DNA of 32,530 nucleotides from Spirochaetaceae bacterium (GTDB taxonomy: Bacteria > Spirochaetota > Spirochaetia > B11-G9): positions 1-32,530 of the forward strand of contig WGCU01000096.1 in assembly GCA_015493635.1 (NCBI GenBank). Direction: 5' to 3'. Positions 25,064 through 32,530 of this stretch are shown here, in pieces (the first letter of the stretch is position 1; each line of letters opens with the position of its first letter). A model generated the notes under the pieces. It was not told the DNA's origin. It made no database searches and worked only from the letters and a program-made list of their open reading frames with translations. A program made the translations under genes and the position numbers.

Positions 25064-26149
25064 ATGTTAAAGAAAATTGCTGTCATTACCGTAATGCTGA
25101 TAATGTTTACAGGAATATTGTTTGCAAGCGGAAAGAAAGAAACATCTTCAAAGGAACCATCTGCAACGAAGGTTAGTGAGCTTCTCGGCGCCGGGGCAAC
25201 CTTCCCCTATCCTTTCTACTCAAAAATGTTTGATGTTTACCATAAAAAAACAGGAGTAAAGGTAAACTATCAGGCTATCGGTTCCGGCGGCGGAATTAAG
25301 CAGCTCTTAAGCAAAACGGTTGATTTCGGCGGAACAGATGCTTTTATGAAAGATGCTGATCTGGCTAAAGCGGACGGGAAAATACTGCATATTCCTACCT
25401 GTATGGGTGCGGTAACCATTACCTATAATCTACAGGGGCTACCGGCACTTAAATTCACCCCGGATATTATTGCAGGTATCTTTCTTGGTGATATTGTAAA
25501 GTGGAACGATGCAAAAATACAGAAAGTAAACAGCGGCGTAACCCTTCCGGATGAAAAGATTGTGGTAGCCCATCGGTCTGACGGCAGCGGAACAACAGCT
25601 ATTTTCAGTGACTACCTTTCCAAAGTAAGCCCTCAGTGGAAAAGCAGGGTAGGTGCGGGGAAATCTCTTAACTGGCCGGTAGGTCTCGGCGGGAAGGGAA
25701 ATCCCGGAGTGGCCGGTATTGTTAAGCAGACCCCCGGAGCAATCGGATATGTTGAACTTATCTATGCACTTCAGAACAACATGCCTGTTGGACAGGTCCA
25801 GAACCAATCCGGAAATTATATAACCCCATCAATTGAAGGAGTCAGCCTTGCGGCAAATGTGGAACTCCCCGCCGATACCCGTATATCCATTACCGATACC
25901 CCTGCAGCAAAGGGATATCCCATAAGCGGATTTACCTGGATGATTTTCTATAAAGAGCAGAACTACGGCGGCAGAAGTCTGGACAGAGTAAAAGAACTTC
26001 TTAAACTCCTTTGGTATGCAGAGCATGAGGGCCAGCAGTATGCAGAACCGCTTCACTACGCACCGCTTCCTGCAGCAGCGGTAAAAAAAGCGGAAGTTAT
26101 TATTAACAGTGTTACCTTCGACGGGAAACCGGTTGAATTTGACAAATAA
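25064..26149 (+). CDS. pstS: Phosphate ABC transporter, periplasmic phosphate-binding protein
   Basis: A 361-residue PstS. A Sec signal peptide (residues 1-21) ends at LFASGKKE with no lipobox Cys, so the protein should be soluble in the periplasm. Phosphate-contacting segments are GAGATFPYPFYSKMF (near 42-56), YQAIGSGGGIKQL, DFGGTDAFM and HRSDGSGTTAIFSDYL. It delivers phosphate to PstCA. The ribosome site TAGGAGGAAGC is very strong, fitting a protein needed in excess. It is the first gene of a same-strand run through pstCAB, phoU, phoB, phoR and mgsA, and is preceded by a possible Pho box. Confidence 0.96.
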   Translation: MLKKIAVITVMLIMFTGILFASGKKETSSKEPSATKVSELLGAGATFPYPFYSKMFDVYHKKTGVKVNYQAIGSGGGIKQLLSKTVDFGGTDAFMKDADLAKADGKILHIPTCMGAVTITYNLQGLPALKFTPDIIAGIFLGDIVKWNDAKIQKVNSGVTLPDEKIVVAHRSDGSGTTAIFSDYLSKVSPQWKSRVGAGKSLNWPVGLGGKGNPGVAGIVKQTPGAIGYVELIYALQNNMPVGQVQNQSGNYITPSIEGVSLAANVELPADTRISITDTPAAKGYPISGFTWMIFYKEQNYGGRSLDRVKELLKLLWYAEHEGQQYAEPLHYAPLPAAAVKKAEVIINSVTFDGKPVEFDK

Positions 26150-26164
26150 CAACAAAAAACACCA

Positions 26165-27055
26165 ATGAATAAAGAGATATTTTCGGAAAAAGCTTTTAAG
26201 CTTATTCTAAAAGGAACCGGTATTGTCATATTCATGATACCGGCTCTTTTACTGGTAACCCTCATCGTTCAATCAGTCCCTGCAGTCAGAGCCTACGGGG
26301 CCGGATTTATATTCAGACAGACCTGGGACCCTGTACGTGAGATATACGGGGCTTTACCGTTCCTAGCCGGAACACTTGTTACAAGTTTTTTAGCACTTAT
26401 ATTAGCGTTCCCCTTTTCATTTTCTGTTGCTCTTATTCTGAGTGAATACCTGAAAGAGGGTACAGCAGCAGCGATAGTGAAAAGTGCAGTTGAACTTTTG
26501 GCGGGAATCCCCTCTGTTATCTACGGGTTCTGGGGGCTGCTTGTGCTTGTTCCGCTGATAAGAAAGCTGGAGCTTGCTGCGGGGATTCCTCCTTACGGGG
26601 TCAGTATCCTTGCAGCATCAATTATTCTTGCAATCATGATTATTCCCTATGCTTCGACTATTGCCAGAGAAGTAATGAGCATGATCCCCCCGGATATAAA
26701 AGAGGCAGCATATTCCCTTGGCGGTACCCATTGGGAAGTACAGAGAAAAGTAGTTATTCCAACTTCCTATTCAGGAATTTTTGCCGGAGTACTGCTTGCT
26801 CTTGGCCGGGCCCTTGGTGAAACCATGGCAGTAACCATGGTTATTGGTAATACAAACAAGCTTTTCTCGAATATATTTGAACCCGGGAATACCATGGCCT
26901 CTGTTATTGCCAACGAATTTACCGAAGCTGTCAGCGATCTGTACCTTTCGTCCCTGATTGAGCTGGGACTGCTACTCTTTATAGTAACCGCACTTATCAA
27001 TTTTATAGGCAGACTCATTATAAAGCGGTTTGAAGTGAAAGGAGCAGGTGAATAA
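26165..27055 (+). CDS. pstC: Phosphate ABC transporter permease PstC
   Basis: A 296-residue membrane protein with six main hydrophobic segments. GTLVTSFLALILAFPFSFSVALILSEYL near residues 69-100, AGIPSVIYGFWGL near 117-129 and the cytoplasmic EAAYSLGGTHWEV loop (from 181) that contacts PstB are diagnostic; GRALGETMAVTMVIGN follows. It forms the phosphate channel with PstA. The ATG lies 15 bases after the pstS stop but has no ribosome site, so initiation may depend on ribosomes from pstS. Its stop overlaps the pstA start by one base. Confidence 0.95.
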   Translation: MNKEIFSEKAFKLILKGTGIVIFMIPALLLVTLIVQSVPAVRAYGAGFIFRQTWDPVREIYGALPFLAGTLVTSFLALILAFPFSFSVALILSEYLKEGTAAAIVKSAVELLAGIPSVIYGFWGLLVLVPLIRKLELAAGIPPYGVSILAASIILAIMIIPYASTIAREVMSMIPPDIKEAAYSLGGTHWEVQRKVVIPTSYSGIFAGVLLALGRALGETMAVTMVIGNTNKLFSNIFEPGNTMASVIANEFTEAVSDLYLSSLIELGLLLFIVTALINFIGRLIIKRFEVKGAGE

Positions 27056-27936
27056 TGGATACAGTGTATCTGAAAAGAATTCTTGAAGATGAAAAAGCGA
27101 TCAGACAGAGAATTTTAAAAAATAATCTTTCAGGGGTGATTATAACGTTTATCTCGAGCCTGGTGGTTGTACCCCTTGTTTTAATACTCGCTTATCTGCT
27201 TATAAATGGTATTTCGTCAATAAATTTCGATTTTATTACACAACTCCCGAAACCTGTCGGCGAGGCAGGAGGTGGAATTGTTAATGCAATTGCCGGTTCT
27301 GCAATAATTGTTTTTCTTGCTCTTGTTCTTTCCGTTCCTCCGGCAGTATTCGGGGGAATCTACCTGTCTGAATACCCTGATTCAAAACTCTCCGCCCTTG
27401 TTCGTTTCAGCAACGAGATCCTCCAGGGAACCCCTTCGATAGTAATCGGCATATTTGCATGGGTACTGGTGGTTGTTCCCATGGGTCATTTTTCAGCATT
27501 CTCAGGCAGTGTAGCCCTTGGTATCATGTTAATACCAATCGTTCTTAAAGCCACCGAGGAAACCCTTAAGCGGATTCCCCCTGAGCTCCGGGAAGCTGCT
27601 GCATCAATGGGAGTTCCGTATCACCGGGTAATATTAAAAGTTGTTGTCCCAACAGGATTAAAAGGGATTGTGAATGGAATACTCCTTGGAGCAACCAGAA
27701 TATCCGGAGAGACAGCTCCGCTGCTTTTTACTGCTTTCGGCAGCCCCTTTATGAATTTACATGCCGGTAAACCCATGAGTTCTCTTCCGCTTGTAATCTA
27801 CAACTATGCCACGAGTCCCTATGATGAATGGCATAAACTGGCATGGGGTGCATCGCTTCTGCTCATTCTGGCAGTCTTCGGGATTAACATGCTGGCACGG
27901 ATATTTGTATCAAAACAAGGAGGAGGTACACAATGA
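27055..27936 (+). CDS. pstA: Phosphate ABC transporter permease PstA
   Basis: A 293-residue partner of PstC with six main membrane segments. After a charged N-terminal tail of about 28 residues come GIVNAIAGSAIIVFLALVLS, GGIYLSEYPDSKLS and GTPSIVIGIFAWVLVV. The cytoplasmic loop IPPELREAAASMGVPYHRVILKVV docks on PstB, and the segment ATRISGETAPLLFTAFGSP is conserved in PstA. The start overlaps the pstC stop by one base and the stop overlaps the pstB start by four, as expected for subunits made in equal amounts. Confidence 0.95.
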   Translation: MDTVYLKRILEDEKAIRQRILKNNLSGVIITFISSLVVVPLVLILAYLLINGISSINFDFITQLPKPVGEAGGGIVNAIAGSAIIVFLALVLSVPPAVFGGIYLSEYPDSKLSALVRFSNEILQGTPSIVIGIFAWVLVVVPMGHFSAFSGSVALGIMLIPIVLKATEETLKRIPPELREAAASMGVPYHRVILKVVVPTGLKGIVNGILLGATRISGETAPLLFTAFGSPFMNLHAGKPMSSLPLVIYNYATSPYDEWHKLAWGASLLLILAVFGINMLARIFVSKQGGGTQ

Positions 27937-28703
27937 GCATAAAAACAGAAAAACCTCTGTTACAGCTTAACAATCTAAGCGCATATTTCCATGATAAAAG
28001 AATATTAAAGGATGTGAATTTCTCTGTTGAAAACAGCAAAGTAGTTTCAATAATGGGACCTTCGGGGTGTGGTAAAACAACACTGATTCGGTGTGTTAAC
28101 AGAATGCATGAAATGAGCCCCGGGGGAACGGCCGCAGGCAGTATATTGCTGGATGGAGAAGATCTGAATCAGCTTAATACCATTACGGTAAGGAGAAAGA
28201 TCGGGATGGTTTTTCAGCGTCCCAACCCATTTCCCACCATGACCATTTATGAGAACGTCATTGCCGGCTATCTCTTGAACGGAATAAAAATACCAAAAAA
28301 ACTTTCTCTGGAAATAGTTGAGGATTCTCTTTCAAAAGCTGCACTCTGGGACGAGGTAAAAGACAGCCTTAATAAAAAGGGCACCTATTTGTCAGGGGGG
28401 CAGCAGCAGAGGCTGTGCATTGCCAGAGCATTAGCCATGAATCCTGAAATACTTCTTCTTGATGAGCCGACATCTGCACTGGATCCGAAAGCTACTTCCC
28501 GCATTGAAGAACTGGTTGTTCAGTTAAAAAAGAATGTAACCATTTTAATGGTAACCCATAATATAGCTCAGGCTGCAAGAGTGTCGGATGATACAGCCTT
28601 CATGTATCTTGGTGAACTTGTGGAGTACGGCTCTACAAAAGAAATGTTTACTGTCCCCAAGGATAAACGGACAGAAGAATATTTAACAGGAAAATTCGGA
28701 TAG
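27933..28703 (+). CDS. pstB: Phosphate ABC transporter ATP-binding protein
   Basis: A 256-residue ATPase of normal PstB length. Walker A is GPSGCGKT at 42-49; FQRPNPFPTMTIYENV is the Q-loop region specific to PstB, YLSGGQQQRLCIARALA is the signature, LLLDEPTSALDP is Walker B with the D-loop, and VTHN holds the switch His. It drives phosphate import through PstCA and, in the known systems, also signals transport state to PhoU and PhoR. GGAGGTACACA precedes the start, which overlaps pstA by four bases. Confidence 0.96.
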   Translation: MSIKTEKPLLQLNNLSAYFHDKRILKDVNFSVENSKVVSIMGPSGCGKTTLIRCVNRMHEMSPGGTAAGSILLDGEDLNQLNTITVRRKIGMVFQRPNPFPTMTIYENVIAGYLLNGIKIPKKLSLEIVEDSLSKAALWDEVKDSLNKKGTYLSGGQQQRLCIARALAMNPEILLLDEPTSALDPKATSRIEELVVQLKKNVTILMVTHNIAQAARVSDDTAFMYLGELVEYGSTKEMFTVPKDKRTEEYLTGKFG

Positions 28704-28711
28704 GAGAAGAT

Positions 28712-29371
28712 ATGTTACACGATAAAATTGACGAACTTAAGCATGATATTATTGCCTATGCAAATCATGTAAAGATAATGCTGGTAAAAAGTATGGAAGG
28801 GCTTTTAACCGGAAACGGGCAGCTCTTGAATGAGGTGATTGACACAGATGAACCAGATGCCAACGGACGGGAGTTATCCCTTGATGACCAGTGTATGGCT
28901 GTAATTGCCAGGTATGAGCCGCGGGCGGTAGACCTCCGGATGGTTCTTATGATTTTAAAGATGAACAATGACCTTGAAAGAATCGGGGATCATGCGGTAA
29001 ATATCAGCGAAAGTGCCTTGTATTTAATACAGCACGATCCGGTGAAACCGCTTGTGGATCTTCCGCGGATGTCAGAAATTGTCGTATCCATGATGGATAG
29101 ATGTGTTGCTTCTTTCCTTAATAAAGACGCAAAGGCTGCGGATGAAGTATGCCTGGAGGATGATAAAGTGGATCAGCTCCGGGACCAGATACTAAGGGAG
29201 CTTATAACCTATATGAGCTCCGATCCCTCAACCATCAAACGTTCCATACATCTGCTTCGGATAGCTTCGAACATAGAGCGGGTTGCGGATCTGGTTACGA
29301 ATATCTGTGAGGATATTATTTTTACGGTAGAGGGAAGGGTGGCAAAACATCATCTTTATCAGGATCAATAA
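28712..29371 (+). CDS. phoU: Phosphate signalling regulator PhoU
   Basis: A 219-residue all-helical protein with the two repeated three-helix bundles of PhoU. The metal-binding repeats are recognisable: the first around LKMNNDLERIGDHAVNISE and the second around LRIASNIERVADLVTNICEDI, both with the E-R-x-x-D core. PhoU links the Pst transporter to the PhoR kinase and damps signalling when phosphate is ample. A GGAGAAG site precedes the ATG, eight bases after the pstB stop. Confidence 0.95.
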   Translation: MLHDKIDELKHDIIAYANHVKIMLVKSMEGLLTGNGQLLNEVIDTDEPDANGRELSLDDQCMAVIARYEPRAVDLRMVLMILKMNNDLERIGDHAVNISESALYLIQHDPVKPLVDLPRMSEIVVSMMDRCVASFLNKDAKAADEVCLEDDKVDQLRDQILRELITYMSSDPSTIKRSIHLLRIASNIERVADLVTNICEDIIFTVEGRVAKHHLYQDQ

Positions 29372-29389
29372 ATAGTGTACTATACCTCA

Positions 29390-30103
29390 ATGGCAAAGAA
29401 AACAGTTCTTGTTGTCGATGATGAAGAAAGTATCCGCAAACTGATTTCATATAATCTTGAAAAGGAAGGGTACAAAACAGAAGCCGTTTCCAGCGGAGAA
29501 AAAGCTCTTTCCTCCGCATTTGATATTGTTCCTGATTTAATAGTTCTGGATCTAATGCTTCCGGGTCTTGACGGTATGGAGGTTTGCAGAATCCTGTCAA
29601 AAGATCCCCGTACATCGCATATCCCCATTTTAATGGTGACCGCCCGTGGTGATGACAGTGATGTTGTTTCAGGGCTTGAAGCCGGGGCTGATGATTACAT
29701 TACAAAACCCTTCAGCCCTAAAATACTTTCCGCCCGTGTAGGCGCGGTGCTGAGACGGAAAAGAAAAAATATGGAAGTGAGTGATTCCGGGTCTGTTATT
29801 TCCATACACGGGATTTCAATAAATTTAAATAAACATGAGGTTGCCCGGGGAGGTAAGAGTATTCCCCTGAGCACAACCGAGTTTGCGATTCTTGAACTCC
29901 TGTGCAGAAATCCCGGATGGGTCCTTTCCCGGAACCAGATTATAAGTGCGGTAAAAGGGGAAGACTACCCTGTTACCGAACGGTCTGTTGATGTTCAGAT
30001 TCTTGGGATCCGGAGGAAGCTGGGGGAACAGGGAAAGTACCTTGAGACGGTCAGAGGCATTGGATACAGGATGGCAGAGGAAGCGGATGAAACAGCAACC
30101 TGA
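29390..30103 (+). CDS. phoB: Phosphate regulon response regulator, OmpR/PhoB family
   Basis: A 237-residue response regulator. The receiver domain (about 4-118) has acidic residues D10-D11, phosphoacceptor D54 (IVLDLMLPG) and the conserved Lys in DDYITKPFS. The C-terminal winged helix (about 135-232) of OmpR type has STTEFAILELLCRNPGWVLSR and a recognition region ending VRGIGYRM. Position between phoU and phoR supports the PhoB role. The start is the ATG at 29390; the GTG at 29375 would add five unconserved residues. No ribosome site exists, and a TACTAT at 29378-29383 ends seven bases before the ATG, a possible internal promoter giving a leaderless transcript. The 3' end overlaps phoR by 17 bases. 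Confidence 0.93.
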   Translation: MAKKTVLVVDDEESIRKLISYNLEKEGYKTEAVSSGEKALSSAFDIVPDLIVLDLMLPGLDGMEVCRILSKDPRTSHIPILMVTARGDDSDVVSGLEAGADDYITKPFSPKILSARVGAVLRRKRKNMEVSDSGSVISIHGISINLNKHEVARGGKSIPLSTTEFAILELLCRNPGWVLSRNQIISAVKGEDYPVTERSVDVQILGIRRKLGEQGKYLETVRGIGYRMAEEADETAT

Positions 30104-31190
30104 TACCGATATACAGCATGAAAAAGAACTAGAGGCAATATTTTCTGCTCTTGTTGAAGCTATTATTGTTACTGACAGCAGTCTGGTTATAAAGGAGATA
30201 AATACAGCGGCCCTGCGCCTTTTTAAAATTGAAAAAGATAATGCCCTCGGGAGTCCTCTTTCCGCAGTTACCATTAATAAAGGATTGAATGATCTTGCCG
30301 CAGCAACGTTACAAGCAAAAGAGGGTAAAAAGAACAAACTGTTGATAAAAGAACAGATTCCTTCTGTAGACGAGTTTGAAAATCAGAAATTCACCTCCCG
30401 GGAACTGTTCTTTCAGGTAAATACTTCATATCTTGAAACCGGAGAAAATGATATACGGATTATTCTTGCACTTCACGATATTACCCAGGTGGAAACTCTG
30501 GAGCGGATACGGAAGGATTTTGTTGCTAACGTATCCCATGAACTTAAAACGCCGGTTACGTCAATTCTTGGATTTGTTGAGACTATAAAAAACGGTGCGA
30601 TTGATAATCGGAATGATACCCTTGAGTTTCTGGATATAATAGAGGCTCAGTCACAGCGTCTTGATGCGATCATCAAGGACCTTTTAAGCCTGTCAGCTCT
30701 TGAATCCTATGAAAATACCAACGTGGAAACAGCGGATCTTCTTTTTTCGGATGTTGTCTCTGCGGTGCTGAAGATATGCAGGAGAAAGATCAGAAGAAAG
30801 AAATTTAATGTCAATGTGAAGTATCCTGATGGGTTTACCGTACGGGCGAACTCTCTTCTTTTTGAGCAGGCTCTTGTTAATCTTATCGATAATTCGGTAA
30901 AATACTGCCCTTCCGGCAGTACCATTACAATAACAGGTGTCCGGTTTCCGGATTATTCCCTGATCAGGCTTAGTGATAATGGTCCCGGAATTCCGGAAAA
31001 GGATATCCCGAGAGTTTTTGAAAGATTCTATACGGTGGATAAAGCCCGGAGCAGGGAACTGGGCGGAACCGGTCTTGGACTTTCAATAGTTAAACATATA
31101 GTTCTTGCCCATAAGGGACAGATAAGCCTTAACAGCAGTCAAGGAAAGGGTGCGGATTTTATTATCCGGCTTCCTTTGATATATAACTAA
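30087..31190 (+). CDS. phoR: Phosphate regulon sensor kinase PhoR-like, without membrane segments
   Basis: A 367-residue histidine kinase. Residues about 12-135 look like a PAS sensor domain (EAIIVTDSSLVIKEINTAALRLF). Next comes the HisKA helix pair with phosphoacceptor H151 in FVANVSHELKTPVTSILGF, then the ATPase domain with N-box NLIDNSVKYCP, G1 DNGPGIPEKDIPRVFERFY and G2 GGTGLGLSIVK. No hydrophobic segment long enough to cross the membrane is present, unlike the membrane-anchored PhoR of E. coli, so it should be cytoplasmic and take its signal from PhoU or PstB. The ATG at 30087 is chosen because it follows an AGAGG site and precedes the PAS domain; an ATG further upstream (29988) would overlap phoB by over 100 bases. 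Confidence 0.9.
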   Translation: MKQQPDTDIQHEKELEAIFSALVEAIIVTDSSLVIKEINTAALRLFKIEKDNALGSPLSAVTINKGLNDLAAATLQAKEGKKNKLLIKEQIPSVDEFENQKFTSRELFFQVNTSYLETGENDIRIILALHDITQVETLERIRKDFVANVSHELKTPVTSILGFVETIKNGAIDNRNDTLEFLDIIEAQSQRLDAIIKDLLSLSALESYENTNVETADLLFSDVVSAVLKICRRKIRRKKFNVNVKYPDGFTVRANSLLFEQALVNLIDNSVKYCPSGSTITITGVRFPDYSLIRLSDNGPGIPEKDIPRVFERFYTVDKARSRELGGTGLGLSIVKHIVLAHKGQISLNSSQGKGADFIIRLPLIYN

Positions 31191-31202
31191 AGGAAAAACA
31201 TT

Positions 31203-31673
31203 ATGAAAGAAAAAAAGACGATAGCACTTGTGGCTCATGACAACAGAAAACAGGATCTGGTCGAATGGGTTGAATGGAATTACGGTATTCTTGCCGGTTT
31301 CGATCTGGTTTGCACCGGTACAACCGGACGCCTTGTGGAGGAAACCTTCATGAAAAAGCTTACTGCAAAACAGAAAAGAACCGGGATGCCGAAAATAACA
31401 AAACTTATGTCAGGCCCCCTCGGCGGTGATCAGCAGCTGGGAGCTATGATAACAGAAGGGAAGATAGATATTTTCATTTTTCTATGGGACCCCATGGAAC
31501 CCCAGCCTCACGATGTGGATGTTAAAGCTCTTCTGCGTATTTCCGCTCTCTACAATGTCCCTACCGCTCCCAACCGTTCGAGTGCGGATTTTATTATCTC
31601 TTCTCCGTTAATAAATGAAGATTACAAACCCATGCTCAAGGACTACAGCAGTTATATTACGAGGGAAGTGTAG
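31203..31673 (+). CDS. mgsA: Methylglyoxal synthase
   Basis: A 156-residue enzyme that converts dihydroxyacetone phosphate to methylglyoxal and releases phosphate, a bypass of lower glycolysis. The N-terminal IALVAHDNRKQDLVEW, the phosphate-binding CTGTTGRL, SGPLGGDQQLGA with D76, and LWDPMEPQPHDVDVKALLR with H103 and D106 all match the family, including the catalytic Asp and His residues. AAAGGA lies before the ATG. It follows phoR by 12 bases, so it is part of the phosphate transcript. Family enzymes are inhibited by inorganic phosphate, which makes the placement meaningful. Confidence 0.95.
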   Translation: MKEKKTIALVAHDNRKQDLVEWVEWNYGILAGFDLVCTGTTGRLVEETFMKKLTAKQKRTGMPKITKLMSGPLGGDQQLGAMITEGKIDIFIFLWDPMEPQPHDVDVKALLRISALYNVPTAPNRSSADFIISSPLINEDYKPMLKDYSSYITREV

Positions 31674-31807
31674 GCTCAGAAACTGTATAAAATGATCTAT
31701 CCAAATCATGAACTGCCTGGAGTGCACTGCGTTTATATATAACAGACTTACCCTGTCGATACAAAATTCAGAATCTGTCTGATACAGTAGAAAGTCTCTA
31801 TCATTCT

Positions 31808-32380
31808 TTAATTCTTCATCTGATCCACTGTATTTTTCAACAAGATGGTTGTAGCCAAAGTTCTCAAGCCGCCGAGATTCCAGACAGAGATGAGTAAACA
31901 GGTTGTCAGAGAGGTAGTATTTTTTTTTGAGTCTGTAATATCTCTTAGTTTAGCGGCACTGACTATTGTTCCGGGATTTTTCGCAATGTATAGAAACAGG
32001 TTTTGTATGATGTCAGGTTTATTTATCCGGTAGCGGTTTATAATATCCTTCAGGACAATCTTTTCAAGAAGAGACTTACGGTAGATTACTTTCTGATCTT
32101 CAGTAAGCAGGAATGTTTCATAGAACCCGCCGTATTCAAGATAGGTATCAAACAACTGACTGAGTTCAATCTTTTTCTCAATAATTGAAAATTGGTCCAG
32201 TTTACTATACCCGTGAAAGTCAAGAAATTCCCGGAAAGTGAAGGGTTGAAGCTTGTACTCCAGCACCCTGCCTCCGATTACAGTACTGAACTCACTGGAT
32301 AGCAGTTGACTGTTTGATCCGGTAATGTATATATCGTCATTTCCTGAATGCATGTAACAATTTAACGGTATCGTAGCATT
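31808..32380 (-). pseudogene. AAA_14/DUF4143-type ATPase remnant, 5' cut by an IS and frameshifted
   Basis: Minus-strand remnant of an ATPase of the AAA_14/DUF4143 type. The readable part begins NDDIYITGSNSQLLSSEFSTVIGGRVLEYKLQPFTFREFL, the end of the AAA domain with its Arg finger region, and continues with helices typical of the family. The N-terminus with Walker A is missing because the frame runs into an IS66-like element at 32381; the ATG at 32467 belongs to that element. In the tail, a run of nine A (minus strand, 31920-31928) shifts the frame. Reading on in the other frame gives KYYLSDNLFTHLCLESRRLENFGYNHL, which fits the family better than the open frame. Sequence beyond about 31800 is degenerate. 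Confidence 0.75.
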
Positions 32381-32530
32381 GTAAGCGTAAACTCTACCCC
32401 GTCTTTTCAGCATAATAAAAAAGAGGCATATTTTCTTTATAGAGAAATCTGGAGGGAAATATGTCAAAGAGAATCACAGCTAATAGATGGGAAAAGATAT
32501 TACAAGAGTGGAAAGAGAGTGGAGAACCCA
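32381..32530 (+). mobile_element. Left end of an IS66-like insertion sequence
   Basis: The element is inferred to start at GTAAGCGTAAAC (32381), since IS66-family terminal repeats begin with GTAA. It lies 80 bases before a gene resembling the IS66 accessory protein TnpA. The interrupted ATPase gene on the left side supports the boundary. The right end and target duplication are outside the window. Confidence 0.65.
32461..32530 (+). CDS. IS66-type accessory protein TnpA, 5' fragment
   Basis: The first 23 codons of a gene that runs off the window. It starts MSKRITANRWEKILQEWKES, the usual opening of the small IS66-family TnpA protein (a helix-turn-helix-like start with R-W-x-x-I-L-x-E-W). GGAGGG lies before the ATG. 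The larger transposase genes would follow outside the window. Too little is visible to judge whether the element is intact. Confidence 0.7.
   Translation, partial: MSKRITANRWEKILQEWKESGEP

Noticed and set aside
29988-30086. Long N-terminal extension of PhoR
   Set aside because: It would lie inside phoB in another frame and has no conserved features; the ATG at 30087 has a ribosome site.
32381-32467. N-terminus of the ATPase starting at 32467
   Set aside because: These 29 codons lie within the IS66-like left end and have no similarity to an AAA domain; Walker A is absent.

Overview
The window reads as a piece of a bacterial chromosome, most likely from a free-living spirochaete (Spirochaetales). 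This is an inference with no marker gene behind it. It rests on two binding proteins (BMP and PstS) whose non-lipidated signal peptides end in A-x-G-x-K-E, a style common in Treponema/Spirochaeta proteins, and on the overall gene repertoire. Coding density is high, base composition is moderate, and no stretch over 300 bases lacks a gene. I see no rRNA, tRNA or CRISPR array.

Layout. 1-492: 3' end of an ISKra4-like transposase. 558-2286: a metallo-beta-lactamase-fold hydrolase and a cluster-less MutY-like DNA glycosylase (+). 2289-7064 (-): a complete BMP-type ABC importer operon, probably for nucleosides: promoter, binding protein, attenuating hairpin, ATPase, two permeases, terminator. 7160-8083 (-): an AEC-family carrier. 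8171-9837 (+): an orphan D12-class adenine DNA methyltransferase overlapping thpR. 9834-13264 (+): a leucine biosynthetic unit with promoter, a Leu-rich leader peptide, an attenuator terminator, leuA, and an unusual protein joining an XRE helix-turn-helix, a cupin and a phosphate acyltransferase domain. 13268-16196 (-): a prokaryotic SLC12-like transporter behind a secreted START-like protein. 16225-18072 (+): a GH4 glycosidase and a small conserved protein. 18059-21526 (-): an M32 carboxypeptidase and a FadD-type acyl-CoA ligase. 21614-24982 (+): an MFS transporter, a Cys-rich small protein and a CPA2 antiporter fused to a PTS EIIA domain. 24988-31673 (+): a phosphate block (possible Pho box, pstSCAB, phoU, phoB, phoR, mgsA). 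31808-32530: an AAA-type ATPase remnant cut by an IS66-like element that runs off the window.

How the genes work together. The phosphate block imports phosphate, senses it through PstB/PhoU and a PhoR with no membrane segment, and ends in methylglyoxal synthase, an enzyme family inhibited by phosphate. The leucine unit appears to be controlled by ribosome-mediated attenuation at leucine codons.

The observations most worth following are the XRE-cupin-acyltransferase fusion behind leuA, the leucine leader, and a group of genes without Shine-Dalgarno sequences whose predicted -10 boxes lie 6-10 bases from the start codon, which suggests leaderless mRNAs. No wholly new multi-gene system is evident.
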